Of a stretch of DNA of 64,000 nt, positions 33,741 through 45,714 are shown one piece after another. The notes beneath the pieces are model-generated. The model saw nothing but the letters and a program-made list of their open reading frames with translations. It had not been told where the DNA came from and searched no databases. The stretch is from Rhineura floridana (lineage: Eukaryota; Chordata; Lepidosauria; Squamata; Rhineuridae). The position numbers and the translations under genes were made by a program. The first letter of the stretch is position 1; each line of letters opens with the position of its first letter. Where the stretch lies: the NCBI RefSeq assembly GCF_030035675.1, contig NC_084482.1, positions 220,557,943 through 220,621,942 on the forward strand, in the 5' to 3' direction.

Positions 33741-35841
33741 AAAGCCTAAAGTGCAGCCTGTACTGGAGAGCTGCAAGAGAAGGCAAGCACCGCAACTCCT
33801 TCAAAGTAAGAGGCAGCGATGGCTATGCCAATATCCTATGCATCCGGAATGCCGTTTGAGCGTCTCAGTGATTCTAACTATCTCAGTTGGAAAGTCAAAA
33901 TGCAGACGCTGCTGATCCGTGAAGATTTATGGCATGTTATAGAGGATGAAACGCCAGATGACCCCACAGAGGAATGGCAGCGCCAAGATCAAAAGGCAAG
34001 AGCCACAATTATACTTGGTGTGCAAGATTCTCAGCTAATAAATGTGAGAAACATGGAGACAGCCGAGGACGTTTGGGAAGCGCTGCAAAATGTCCATATT
34101 CAGACAACTGCAGGAAGCAAAGTGTTACTCTCGAGAAAATTGTTCCAGACACATCTAAAGGAAGGTGTGAGTATGACTGCTCACATACAAACCATACTTA
34201 GCCTGTTTGCGCAGCTACAAGATAGAGACGTTATATTTGCTGAACAATTACAAGTTTATTTGTTACTTTCTTCATTGGACAATTCTTATGATAGCATGGT
34301 CTCAGCATTAGAGACCATGAGAGACGAAGAGTTAACCATGCAGTATGTTTCCTGTAAACTGCTCCAAGAGGCGGAGAGACGGACTGAGATAAGAAAGCAA
34401 CAAGCCGTCTCCGGATCTTCAAAGACCAAAGACAAAGAGAAAGTCTACGCTGCAAGAAAATGCTACAGATGTGGATCTACTTCTCATCTTCGTAAAGATT
34501 GCAAAGCTCAACGCAGAACAGAAAAAGAAAAGGACAGTATGTCTATACGGGTTGTAACGAACAGCAACAAGTGTGAAAAGACAGAGAAAAACACTTCCGT
34601 TTGGGTGGTCGATTCGGGAGCAACAATGGGTCTCTGTAACTCTAAAGAACAATTTAAAGTACTTAATTCGACCTGCGAGAACATTTATTTAGCTGACGGC
34701 TCGAAAATGGAGGTACGAGGGACAGGCATTGTATTTGTGGAATGTTTGCAAACGACTTTAACCAATGTGTTTTTTGTTCCTCAGATGGAAACAAACATTA
34801 TGTCTGTGTCTGCATTGAACAGAATGAATTATGATGTTATGTTTACTAAGGGAAAATTTACCATAAGTAGAAAAGGACAAGTGCAGGTGCAAGGCTATTT
34901 AAAGAATGCACTCTATGTAATAGATATAATCCCAAAAGAAAAAGTTAAGGCAGTAATGAATAAACCGGCCCATGAAGGATGTATCCATGATTACCATAAT
35001 AAATTGGGACATGCAAGCTATTCAACATTGCAATTAATGCCCAAGCATAGTGCTGATATAAGTTTTAAAACTTGTAAACTGTTTCTAGAATGTGCAATAT
35101 GCAAGCAAATGAAAGCCGAGGCTGTTCCGAAAAACAAAAGCGGTGAATGTAAAGTGAGTAGACCTTTTGAATTACTAAGTATGGATCTAGCTGGTCCATT
35201 TCCCAAGTCAAAAGGAGGGGCAAGATTTTATCTTGTGCTAGTAGACCACTTTACGAGATACAGCTTTGTATATCTGTTAAAAACAAAAGCTGAAGCCGAG
35301 AGCAACTTATGTCATTTCATTAAGTGGGTGGAAGCCAAGCATCTAGTTAAGGTAGCACAGCTACATTCAGACAGAGGTGGGGAATTTCTATCCAGCTCTT
35401 TACAGCGCTACCTTAAAGAAAGAGGCATTAAGCACTCTCTCACAGCCAGCTGGTCTCCTCATCAGAACGGGATAGCTGAACGCAAAAACAAATGTTTGCA
35501 AAACATGATGCATTCTATGATACAAGGCAGCAGTTTGTCACAAGGATTTTGGGGTGAGGCTGTTATGTATGCGAACCACTTAATGAATAGACTGTTCTCT
35601 AAAGCTGTTAACATGACTCCTTACGAAATGTTGTATGATAAGAAACCAAAGCATGCACACTTGAAAACTTTCGGTGAAGTTTGTTGGGCGCGTTTACCTG
35701 ACATCAAAAACAAAACTGAGGTATCATGGGTTAAAGGTATAATCCTTGGGTATGAACGTATGGCATACAGGGTGTGGTTACTCCATTCTCACAAAGTGGC
35801 CGCAAGCCGGAAGGTTACTAGTAAGAAACCCTTTGTACCCT

Positions 35842-36042
35842 TTGCCACCTTAGTCAGAGGCAGCATGCTTCTGAAAACCAGTTGCTGGAAGACTCAGGAG
35901 GGGAGAGTGTTCTTGCACTCGGGTCCTGCTTGCGGGCTTCCCCCAGGCACCTGGTTGGCCACTGTGAGAACAGGATGCTGGACTAGATGGGCCACTGGCC
36001 TGATCCAGCAGGCTCTTCTTATGTTCTTATTATGTTCTTATG
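35842..36042 (+). mobile_element. CR1 3' tail inserted in the Copia fossil
   Basis: CR1 3' UTR from CCACCTTAGTCAGAGGCAGC through GGCCTGATCCAGCAGGCTC to the octamer tail CTTATGTTCTTATTATGTTC. It is about 201 bp, and the long open frame of the fossil passes through it. Few differences from the CR1 tail at 10850-11034. Confidence 0.9.
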
Positions 36043-36580
36043 AGGTGACCCCAGAACAAACAGAGGACATAGTCTATTTTGGGACTGATTACAAAGTAGA
36101 TAAGCCGGAACATAGGCATCCAAAAGTAGAACAGGTTGAGGACTGTAGCGAAGAGATTACAGCAATGCCTACTGACCCGACCACTCAATCAGTAAAACAA
36201 GAGGCAGCTGAAATAGAAGAGGGGGGTGAGACCAGCCAGACAGCAGTTACTGAACTGCATAGGTCACAGAGAGCTAACATAGGCAAACCTCCTGAGAGAT
36301 TTAAAATAGCTACAATACAAACCAGCCAGAACAATAATGAACCTGTATAGGAAGACGATGATGTTGACGAATGGACCCATCAAGATTATGAACAATGGTT
36401 GCAAATGTTAGATGGAGATAGTGACTGGAAACTCCAAATACTAAAGGGAACAGAAAAATATTCTAGTCTTGATCTAACATGTGTAAACTAAAGAGAGTCA
36501 AACTGTATGCAACATGTATCATGTATACTCTGTATTATATGCATTTCAATGTAATCACCAGAAAACACAAGGGTGGGGAA

Positions 36581-36968
36581 TGTTAGCAGTCATCATGACT
36601 TGCATTTTATTGTGCTTCCAATAGATGGCAGGTTATACAGGGAAGCAAAGAGTTAAAGGCCATGATTAAGAAACAGCCGGTTGCATCAGATTCACAGCTG
36701 CAGGACCTTAGAGTAATTAAGGAATGGCCCATAAAAGAAAGGGGGTGGCTGCAGCAATGTGTGGGGGATGAAGGAGTCGTATGGTGAAGGTGCTGCTATG
36801 TTCGGGTATGATCCTGTGTATCCAGAGAACTTTATTCGTGTGTCTCAAGTAAAGCTTCTCCTTAACAAAGCTGTGGCAGTCTATCTGGTGTCTTCTTATT
36901 GTTACAACTGGGCTACAGGGCTACTTATACTTTCTGCAACTAGGTCTGCACTACTTATGCTTCCAACA
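36581..36968 (+). repeat. Right LTR of the Copia fossil
   Basis: 388 bp, same ends as the left LTR, followed by GATTC. Confidence 0.92.
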
Positions 36969-37170
36969 GATTCTTGGCTGGGATCTCTGGCCACTTGGTT
37001 CACCTGGTCAGACCTAACTGCAGCATTTTTCATCTGAAGACGGTTAGAAGAAGCCTTAACAAGCTGCACCTGGTTATCTCTGCTGATTAGCAAGTGCATG
37101 GTACCCAAGGTCATCCTTGGCCTGTACAGTGGGAAACACAGTTGGGTGGGGGGCCTGCAAGGCGCGAAAA

Positions 37171-37820
37171 TGTGAGAAACATCGAGAAGAAAGTTACATC
37201 AGCCAATTCCTGATTGGTCAATTAATCTTGGACCGTTAGGATCCTTTTCCTTTAAGTATAGGGCAAGAGACCCATAGCCTTTGTTCTCTGATCTATGCTG
37301 CGTTGGCACCAGAGTTCCAAAGCCTTCTACCTTTTATGGTTCCAAGGGGTTGCTCATGGGAAGGTAACCTATGCCTGGTTCCATTGCTTTATGTTGAACA
37401 TCCATCTCTCTTAGGAGAGATGCCACTGCAACCAACTACCTCCTGTGTAAGTAGTTAGGTAAGCTAGTTTGTTATTTTCTTGTTGTGTGTATGAATTCTC
37501 TTATGAGTACCTAAACCCCTGTTTGGGTGTATGGTCTTAAAGGATTACTTGCTGCTATATTTGATGTGCACTTATATATCTTAATAAAGCTACTTATATT
37601 TAACCTGGTGTGTTCATTGAGAGAAGGGGTGGCTCCGGTTTCAGTACCTTGACCATTCTCAGTCACTAACTACCAAAGAGGGTTAAGAAAAGCTTGAATT
37701 TGAAGTAAGAACCAGAGGTGCCAGGCAAGGAGTGTAACTGTGACTCTTGCCCCATAGGACCTTGGTTTTACCTATCTTCTGGGCTCAGAGATCCCCTGGC
37801 TCTGAGTGGACCAGTAAACA
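37171..37820 (+). mobile_element. Candidate LTR of a Gypsy-like or retroviral fossil
   Basis: Begins TGTGAGAAAC and ends CAGTAAACA, contains CTTTAAGTATAGG (TATA-like, near 37250) and AATAAA at 37583-37588, and is followed 4 nt later by TGGTGGCAGC (37825-37834), a 10-base match to a tRNA-Leu primer site as in the Gypsy fossil at 40359. No second copy in the window and no matching target duplication found, so the call is tentative. Confidence 0.4.
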
Positions 37821-37834
37821 GGGGTGGTGGCAGC

Positions 37835-38513
37835 CTACCTTCTACCTTGCAGGGTTGTTGTGAGCGTACACAGCCTTGGCAAGGGTGAAGTAATAGTCTT
37901 TTGGTTCCAGTCTCATTTCCCTAAGGGTGGGGGTCTGAGTCTGACGCATGATCCCTGTGCCTTGACGGTAGGGATTCATGACAGGTCCCACTCTGGGTTC
38001 CAGTTTGTGCGGTTCCTTTTGCTGCTTGAAATCTCTCTTAGCCCCAGATGTCAACTGGGGTCTGACTCCATCACCCTCCCCTGCTTTTCATTCATCACCG
38101 CAGGTTCCTGCCTTCTCTGGAACCTTTCCTGCTGCAGCAAAGGTCCCGTCAAGGGCGCTGCTGCAATTCCAGCTTTCCTGGGATGTCTGCTAGCTGAGGG
38201 AATGGCACTTGTTCCACCTGGCAGGGAGCCTTTCTCGGGGTCCCTCTTGCCTGCTGCCTTTGCTGTTTCCCTGCCTGAGTCAAAGAGTCTCTGTGCTCCA
38301 GTTCTGCTTCCAGACTTCCCACCAGGGCTGGCAAAGCTAAATCTTGCTCTCTGTCCTGTCTTCTGGAGGTCATTCCCTACAAATTGTAGCCTCCACCTCT
38401 GCTTCCTCTTCTCCAAACTGCCACTGCCACTTCTTCCTGCTTCAAAGACAAAAGCTGACCTTTGGGCAGAGGAAGGAAGAGGGAGGAGGCAGGAGGTGCT
38501 CCCGGGAGCATCT
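37835..38513. other. Unassigned sequence, possibly leader of the preceding fossil
   Basis: Open frames exist on both strands but show no recognisable protein. G+C-rich with serine/leucine-rich translations. It is cut at the right by a CR1. Confidence 0.4.
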
Positions 38514-39958
38514 CTTAAGAACATAAGAACATAAGAAGAGCCTGCTGGATCAGGCCAGTGGCCCATCTAGTCCAGCATCCTGTTCTCACAGTGGCCAACC
38601 AGGTGCCTGGGGGAAGCCTGCAAGCAGGACCCGAGTGCAAGAACACTCTCCCCTCCTGAGGCTTCCGGCAACTGGTTTTCAGAAGCATGCTGCCTCTGAC
38701 TAGGGTGGCAGAGCACAGCCATCATGGCTAGTAGCCATTGATAGCCCTGTCCTCCATGAATTTGTCTAATCTTCTTTTAAAGCCGTCCAAGCTGGTGGCC
38801 ATTACTGCATCTTGTGGGAGCAAATTCCATAGTTTAACTATGCACTGAGTAAAGAAGTACTTCCTTTTGTCTGTCCTGAATCTTCCAACATTCAGCTTCT
38901 TGGAATGTCCACGAGTTCTAGTATTATGAGAGAGGGAGAAGAACTTTTCTCTATCCACTTTCTCAATGCCATGCATCATTTTATACACTTCTATCATGTC
39001 TCCTCTCACCCGCCTTTTCTCTAAACTAAAAAGCCCCAAATGCTGCAACCTTTCCTCGTAAGGGAGTCGCTCCATCCCCTTGATCATTCTGGTTGCCCTC
39101 TTCTGAACCTTTTCCAACTCTATAATATCCTTTTTGAGATGAGGTGACCAGAACTGTACACAGTATTCCAAATGCGGCCGCACCATAGATTTATACAATG
39201 GCATTATGATATCGGCTGTTTTATTTTCAATACCTTTCCTAATTATCCCTAGCATGGAATTTGCCTTTTTCACAGCTGCCGCACACTGGGTCGACATTTT
39301 CATCGTGCTGTCCACTACAACCCCGAGATCTCTCTCCTGGTCGGTCACCGCCAGTTCACACCCCATGAGCGTATATGTGAAATTCAGATTTTTTGCTCCA
39401 ATATGCATAATTTTACACTTGTTTATATTGAATTGCATTTGCCATTTTTCTGCCCATTCACTCAGTTTGGAGAGGTCTTTTTGGAGCTCTTCGCAATCCT
39501 TTTTGTTTTAACAACCCTGAACAATTTAGTGTCATCAGCAAACTTGGCCACTTCACTGCTCACTCCTAATTCTAGGTCGTTAATGAACAAGTTGAAAAGT
39601 ACAGGTCCCAATACCAATCCTTGAGGGACTCCACTTTCTACAGCCCTCCATTGGGAGAACTGTCCGTTTATTCCTACTCTCTGCTTTCTGCTTCTTAACC
39701 AATGCCTTATCAACAAGAGGACCTCTCCTCTTATTCCATGACTGCTAAGCTTCCTCAGAAGCCTTTGGTGAGGTACCTTGTCAAACGCTTTTTGAAAGTC
39801 TAAGTACACTATGTCCACTGGATCACCTCTATCTATATGCTTGTTGACACTCTCAAAGAATTCTAATAGGTTACTGAGACAGGACTTTCCCTTGCAGAAG
39901 CCATGCTGGCTCTGCTTCAGCAAGGCTTGTTCTTCTATGTGCTTAGTTAATCTAGCTT
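38514..39958 (-). mobile_element. CR1 LINE, minus strand, 5'-truncated
   Basis: The octamer tail (AAGAACAT repeated on the plus strand) is at 38516-38540. On the minus strand the RT core ([41 protein letters not shown]) is followed, after a frame change near 39470, by an open C-terminal stretch of 236 codons ending FKRRLDKFMEDRAINGY. The longest uninterrupted CR1 in the window and little diverged, so fairly young. Confidence 0.92.
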
Positions 39959-40159
39959 GTCTTCCCACTGGGGGTTTAGAGTACAAGTCACAGAGTGTCA
40001 ATCATCTGTTGAGGATGCAGGAGAAGATGCTCTGCTGGAGTTTGGGAGCTCCTGCCCTCTCCTTCTCCTGCTGCAAGATAAGATTTTTCATCATGGGGCA
40101 GCGGAAGGTGGCAGGGAGGGGCACTTTTCACACTGAATGATCAAAAAGCCCCAAGAACA

Positions 40160-40353
40160 GAGGAAGTTGCATTCCACCAGATCAGAGAATTGGTCCATCT
40201 AGTCCCGCCTGCTTACAGCAACTAGCTGTGGATGTCAGGCAGAGAAAGACCTTTCCCAGCACCTCCTACCGGATCCTTTCACCCCTCTTGGAGCTGCCAG
40301 GGACTAAACCTCGGACCTTCTACATGCAAAGCAGGTGTTCCCCTTCTGAGCTG
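40160..40353 (-). mobile_element. tRNA-Ala-like SINE with CR1-like tail, minus strand
   Basis: On the minus strand: GCTCAGAAGGGGAACACCTG (A-box region), CTTTGCATGTAGAAGGTCC and GAGGTTTAGTCCCTGGC (B-box region), then a body, then a tail with GACTAGATGGACCAATTCTC and TGATCTGGTGGAATG. This resembles a tRNA-Ala(UGC)-derived SINE. The Gypsy fossil that follows was inserted at its head. Confidence 0.65.
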
Positions 40354-40358
40354 CAGTC

Positions 40359-41061
40359 TGTGATGTTCCTATATTAATGTATATATGGTAAGTGTTGGTT
40401 GTTTAGAAGATACATGGTAAGTAGTGAAAGAGGAGGGGGAGTGAATGGGCAATAGAATGCTTGATGATTGGCAGAAGGTTTAAAATGGCTGACAGTATAA
40501 ATGAAAGGATGACAGGTAAATCTGGGGGGTGAATTGTGGTGAATCTGGGGGGGAGTAGAGAAAGAGTGGATTGCTTGGCGGGGTTTGAGAGAGTTGTTTT
40601 GCCAGGAGAGAGTGAAGAAGGAGGGGGGTGGAGTTCGGATTAGTATTGAGTAAAACCATATGCTTATGTGCCTTAAGAAGAAATCTTGTTAATCTTGTTA
40701 GCTTTGTTATCTTTAATAAATACTTAATTTGGTTTACCAAAGGCCTGATCCTTGACTGGGGTTTCACAGACCAGAAGGGAGGGTAAGGTAATGACCAAGG
40801 CTGAAGGGGAACTGTAACAAATGGTGGCAGCGGTGAAGAGAATAACAATACCAGTATTCAGAGTCTCTGGGAATACTAGTATTAGGACGTTACTGGTGGT
40901 TGCCTAGCAGTGGGATCTGTTGAGATCTGTGCTAGAGCGGATAGGTAAACCATAAGAGAGTGCGGTCCGGACTGGTGGAGTCCCTGGTGGTGCCTAGTGA
41001 CAGGCAGTAGCCACACGCAGGTAGGAACCTGACAGGGAGAGCCAGGGAAGGACGCATCACA
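40359..41061 (+). repeat. Left LTR of the Gmr1-like fossil, with an internal primer-site copy
   Basis: 703 bp. AATAAA near 40718. At 40822-40835 it contains TGGTGGCAGCGGTG, a perfect 14-base complement of the tRNA-Leu 3' end including CCA, lying 2 nt after a CA dinucleotide. Confidence 0.88.
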
Positions 41062-41063
41062 TG

Positions 41064-41090
41064 TGGTGGCAGTAGCGGTGGGATACGAAC
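41064..41090 (+). promoter_or_regulatory. Primer-binding site (tRNA-Leu) of the Gmr1-like fossil
   Basis: TGGTGGCAG, then three extra bases TAG, then CGGTGGGATACGAAC follows the complement of tRNA-Leu (GTTCG..CCCACCGCTGCCACCA) with one further mismatch. It starts 2 nt after the LTR. A diverged repeat of the same segment follows near 41125-41155. Confidence 0.75.
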
Positions 41091-44000
41091 AACAGAGAAT
41101 CCAGATACGAACAAAGGAGACTACATCACAGGTGTTGGCTGTAGCGGTGGTACGCATACTGGAGAATCCCTAATAGTTGTGTGGCAAGCGGAAATAACAA
41201 AACAAGATTACTTGTGAGAGTGACTGGCAAAGAGTGTGTGGCAAAGAGTGAGTGAACTCAAACACCATGGCTGAATACATAAAAATGAAAAGAGAGGAGC
41301 TGGTGGAGAAGTGCATAACATTCAATTTACCTCACGAAGGTAAAGGGGTAGATGAATTGAGGGTAGCACTTATAGGATTTGCTACTGCCCAGCAAAAACA
41401 ACCTGTCAGGGAAGAGACCCCAGAAGGATATTTAAGCAATCCCGCTTATATAGAGTATTTGAGAGAAAAGTTGAGGATGGAAACTGAGAAAATGAGGATG
41501 GAAGCTGATGGGAAAGACAAACAGCGATAGTTAGAAACTGAGAAGTTGAGGATGGAGGCTGAGAGATTGAGGATGGAAACTGAGAGAATGAGAGTGGATG
41601 CGGAGATACAAGGAGAAAGATTAACATTGGATAGAGAGAAGTTTCATTCTGATGAGACAAGGAAAGACAGAGATGGAGCAAAAATAAAAATTACTCCAAA
41701 GGACTTTGCTGTCTATGAGCCTGGTCAAGATCCTCAAATTTACCTCAGCACCTTTGAAAAAGCAGCTCAGTTGTGGGGGCTACCTGAAGATAAATACATG
41801 CAGTATTTATCAAACCTGATCAAAGGGGAATTGGCAGAGGTATACCAATATTTCCCCTCAGACAGGCCCGTCACCTATGCTGAGTTTAAAGAGGCAGTCT
41901 ACAGAAGATTCAGACTGGGGCCTGATTATTTTAGAAAGCTTTTCAGAAACTGCCAGATACAGACAGGGAGGTCTTTCGTGGAGCTGGGGGCAAAACTGAT
42001 GGACATATTTGGGAAATGGCTGACAAGTGCAAAAGCTCAGTCTGTGGAGGAGGTGAAAAACCTCATGATATTGCATCAATTATACCATCAGTTACCACCC
42101 GAAATAAGGCTCCTGGTCAAAGACCGTTCCCCTACATCGGTGCAGGAGGCCACAGAGATGGCGGATCACTTCGCCTCCAACAGAACTGGCTGGGTGGGGA
42201 AAACATCAAGAGATTTTAAACCCAGACCATATAATGCTGGCAGAAGGGATGTGGTACCACAGCGAGTGAGTCCTCCAGTAAAATCTGAAGGGCACAGAAC
42301 ACCCCAGAGTGGATTTGTGTACCCTAAAAGTGAGGAGAAATTATGCTACAAATGTGGTAGACCGGGGCACCTACGTTTTCAATGTGAGGTTGCCAACCCC
42401 ATTAGTAATCCTGCTCAGACAAGGGCAGTGAAAACAGAGCCCAAGGCTTTAGAAACAGCGAAAAAGGTTCAGTTCTGCCAGATAAACTGGACAGAAGTAA
42501 CAGACCTTGATTCAAGTCTGAGAGAGGAAGTGAGTGTACAAGGGGCAAATTATTGGGCATTGCTTGATACTGGTGCCGCTCAGACATTACTGAGGCCAGA
42601 TTTAATAAAATCTGAGGTAATATTACCTCAGGAAACAGTGACTATCCAAGGAGTGAGGGGTCAAACCAGAAAGTTTGCCTGTGGCCCTGGTGGAAATGAC
42701 TTGGAGAGGCCGAGAGGGCCGATATAAAGTAGGCATTAATGCCCAGCAACAGGAACCAGTAATACTGGGAAGGGATGTAATGGGCGCCCAAGGAAAGATC
42801 TATGTAGTGACCAGACAGCAAATTGGCAGAGAAAAAGAAGCCATATTAAGGGGGGCTGAAACAAACAGGGTGGAATCTGTTAACCAGCCTCAGGTCACCA
42901 TAGCAACCACTAGCAGGCCTGCTGAAGGAGACAAACTGTATCAGGTGGTCTCTGATACGAAAGAAGCAGAGCAATTCAGGGAAGAGCTGCATAACGATTG
43001 TAAGTTTGAAGCAGATAAAGGAACAAGCTCTGACCCAACAGATTCCTTTCACTGACAAACTGAGGAATCAAGTTGTGTGTGAGAATGGGATTTTCTATAG
43101 ACTGTGGATGCCTGCTGAGAGAAAGGATGAATGTGAACCAGTGAAACAAATGATGGAGGTGGTGAAAAAGAATTTGAGTCAAGCACAGGAGAAGCAACGT
43201 TACTGGTATGACAGAACAGCCAGGGAACATGTGTATGATGTGGGAGATATGGTTATGGCGTTCATACCCAGGAAACATGACAAATTACAGGCTAACTGGG
43301 AAGGACCATATACCATCAGAGAAAGGCTTGACACAGTGACGTATGTAATCACCACAGACCAATTAAACAAAAGCAAAGTGGTTCATGTAAATATGTTGAA
43401 GCCTTACCATACCAGGGATGCACAGGTGTTGCAAGTTACCTTATTCCCTGAGGGAAGTGGGCCTGAACTTCCAGATTTGGTACAGGAAAGCAAAGACAAA
43501 GGAGGGGTAGATCAAGTGGAATGGTCAGAGGAGGTGAAGGAGGAAGTAAAAGAAGAGATTCTGAGAGTTTTGAAAACCTATAGGAATCTCTTTAGCAACA
43601 AACCTGGCCAAACCAGTATAGTTATACATTCCATTGATACTGGAGATCATGCCCCAATCAGATCTGTTCCGTACCGTGTGAATGGGAAAGTTTTGAATGA
43701 GATCAAAAAGGAGGTGGAAGAGATGCTGGAATTAGGAGTGATCAGGGAATCCATCAGTCCCTGGGCCTCAAGTATTGTCCTGGTTCCGAAAAAAGATGGA
43801 ACGACCAGGTTTTGCATTGATTATTGGCTAATCAATAAAATTACTGTCCCAGATGCGTATCCTATGCCTAGGGTAGACGCAATGTTAGAGTTATTGGGGG
43901 CAGCAACCATTATCTCTACACTAGATCTCTGTAAAGAATTTTGGCAAATGGAACTAGACGAGCAATCCAGAGCCAAAACTGCCTACAGTACACCAGATGG

Positions 44001-45044
44001 GTTATATGAGTTTGTGACCTTACCCATGGGACTAAGGAACTCACCAAGTTCATTTCAGAGACTAATCAATACTGTGTTGCGAGGCAGGTCAGATTTTGCA
44101 GTGGCCTATATCGATGACGTGGCCATTTTTAGCAAGTCGGTGCCTGAGCATGTCCAACACCTGACAACAGTATTGGAGGCCTTAAGAAAAGCAGGCCTCA
44201 CAATAAAAGCTAAGAAATGCCAGTTTGGACTAAAGGAAGTAATCTATTTAGGACATAAGGTGGGGAGTGGGAAAATCACCCCCTTATGGAGCAAGGTGGA
44301 GGCAATACAAGCGTGGCCGATCCCCTTAACCAAAAAACAAGTAAGGGCACTTCTGGGTGTGGCTGGATTTTATAGGAAGTTTGTGAGAAATTTTGGGGAA
44401 ATAGCAACCCCCTTGCATGAATTAACAAAGAAGAAGTGTTCTGAGCGTGTGGTATGGACGGATGAATGTCAGAAGGCTTTTGATCTACTGAAGCAAGCCT
44501 TGTGCCAAGGACCCATATTAATAGCACCAGACTATAAGAAACCATTCATCGTGGCTACAGATGCGTCGGACCTGGCGCTGGGAGTCGTCTTGCTACAGGA
44601 GAGAGAAGGCACCAGACATCCAGTGGTGTACCTGAGTCGCAAGCTGACGCCGAGGGAGAAAAACTATTCGTCGGTCCAGAAGGAGTGTCTAGCGGTCGTG
44701 TGGGGACTGAACAAGTTGCGCCCATACGTGTGGGGACGAAGATTCACAGTGACTACGGATCATCGGGCCTTGTTATGGTTGCAGACTATGAAAAACCATA
44801 ACACTATGCTGCAGAGGTGGTCCTGGGCCCTACAGGACTATCAAGTGGACTTCCAGTTCATAAAAGGCAAGGACAATGTACTGGCCGATGGACTTTCGAG
44901 GCAAGTGGCTGGGACTGCAGTGACGTGACCAGACGGAGGAACAAAGAAAGACATTTTCCCCATAGAGACTTGTTTATATTGTAAACGCGACGTATAAATC
45001 CTGGAACAGAAATAATACTCTGCCGTTGTTTAAGGGGGGGGAAA

Positions 45045-45714
45045 TGCGATGTTCCTACATTAATGTATATATGGTAAGTGTTGGTTGTTTAGAAGATACA
45101 TGGTAAGTAGTGAAAGAGGAGGGGGAGTGAATGGGCAATAGAATGCTTGATGATTGGCTGAATGTTAAAAATGGCTGACAGTATAAATGAAAGGATGACA
45201 GGTAAATCTGGGTGGATGTGAGGTGGTGAATTGTGGAATTGTGGAGTTGTTTTGCCAGGAGAGAGTGAAGAAGGAGGGGGGTGGAGTTCAGATTAGTATT
45301 GAGTAAAACCATATGCTTATGTGCCTTAAGAAGAAATCTTGTTAATCTTGTTAGCTTTGTTATCTTTAATAAATACTTAATTTGGTTTACCAAAGGCCTG
45401 ATCCTTGGCTGGGGTTTCACAGACCAGAAGGGAGGGTAAGGTAATGACCAAGGCTGAAGGGGAACTGTAACAAATGGTGGCAGCGGTGAAGAGAATAACA
45501 ATACCAGTATTCAGAGTCTCTGGGAATACGAGTATTAGGACGTTACTGGTGGTTGCCTAGCAGTGGGATCTGTTGAGATCTGTGCTAGAGCGGATAGGTA
45601 AACCATAAGAGAGTGCGGTCCGGACTGGTGGAGTCCCTGGTGGTGCCTAGTGACAGGCAGTAGCCACGCGCAGGTAGGAACCTGACAGGGAGAGCCAGGG
45701 AAGGACGCATCACA
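45045..45714 (+). repeat. Right LTR of the Gmr1-like fossil
   Basis: 670 bp, matching the left LTR apart from indels near 45200-45245 and scattered changes. It too holds TGGTGGCAGCGGTG (45475-45488). Confidence 0.88.

Larger units (their letters stand above)
33205..36968 (+). mobile_element. Ty1/Copia LTR retrotransposon fossil
   Basis: Target duplication GATTC at 33200-33204 and 36969-36973. Two 388-bp LTRs (33205-33592 and 36581-36968), each TG...CA, with about 10 differences by eye, so it is young. Parts in order: gag (about 33819-34450), zinc knuckle CYRCGSTSHLRKDC, protease with VVDSGAT, integrase zinc region (HNKLGHASYSTL...CAICKQMK), integrase core (MDLAGPFP; HSDRGGEF; SPHQNGIAERKN). 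Reverse transcriptase and RNase H are not recognised. A CR1 tail sits inside it at 35842-36042. A purine run ACAAGGGTGGGGAA precedes the right LTR. Incomplete. Confidence 0.9.
40359..45714 (+). mobile_element. Gmr1-like Ty3/Gypsy fossil with SCAN-like gag
   Basis: Target duplication CAGTC (40354-40358 and 45715-45719). LTRs at 40359-41061 and 45045-45714 with inverted ends TGTGATG...CATCACA (right copy TGCGATG). Parts in order: gag (about 41266-42400) with a SCAN-like capsid segment (FKEAVYRRFRLGPDY; LHQLYHQLPPEIRLLVKD), zinc knuckle CYKCGRPGHLRFQC, protease LLDTGAAQTLL, integrase C-terminal GPY/F module (NWEGPYTIRERLDTV) lying before the reverse transcriptase, RT (VLVPKKDGTTRFCIDY; YIDDVAIF), RNase H (VATDASDLALGVVL; DHRALLWL). 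Integrase ahead of RT marks the Gmr1-like lineage. A purine run AAGGGGGGGGAAA precedes the right LTR. It is broken (a few breaks, not all integrase seen) and the LTRs are very similar, so it is young. Confidence 0.9.

Noticed and set aside
37824-38534. 236-codon plus-strand frame
   Set aside because: No family resemblance, no start context, overlaps long frames on the other strand, and runs into a CR1 tail.
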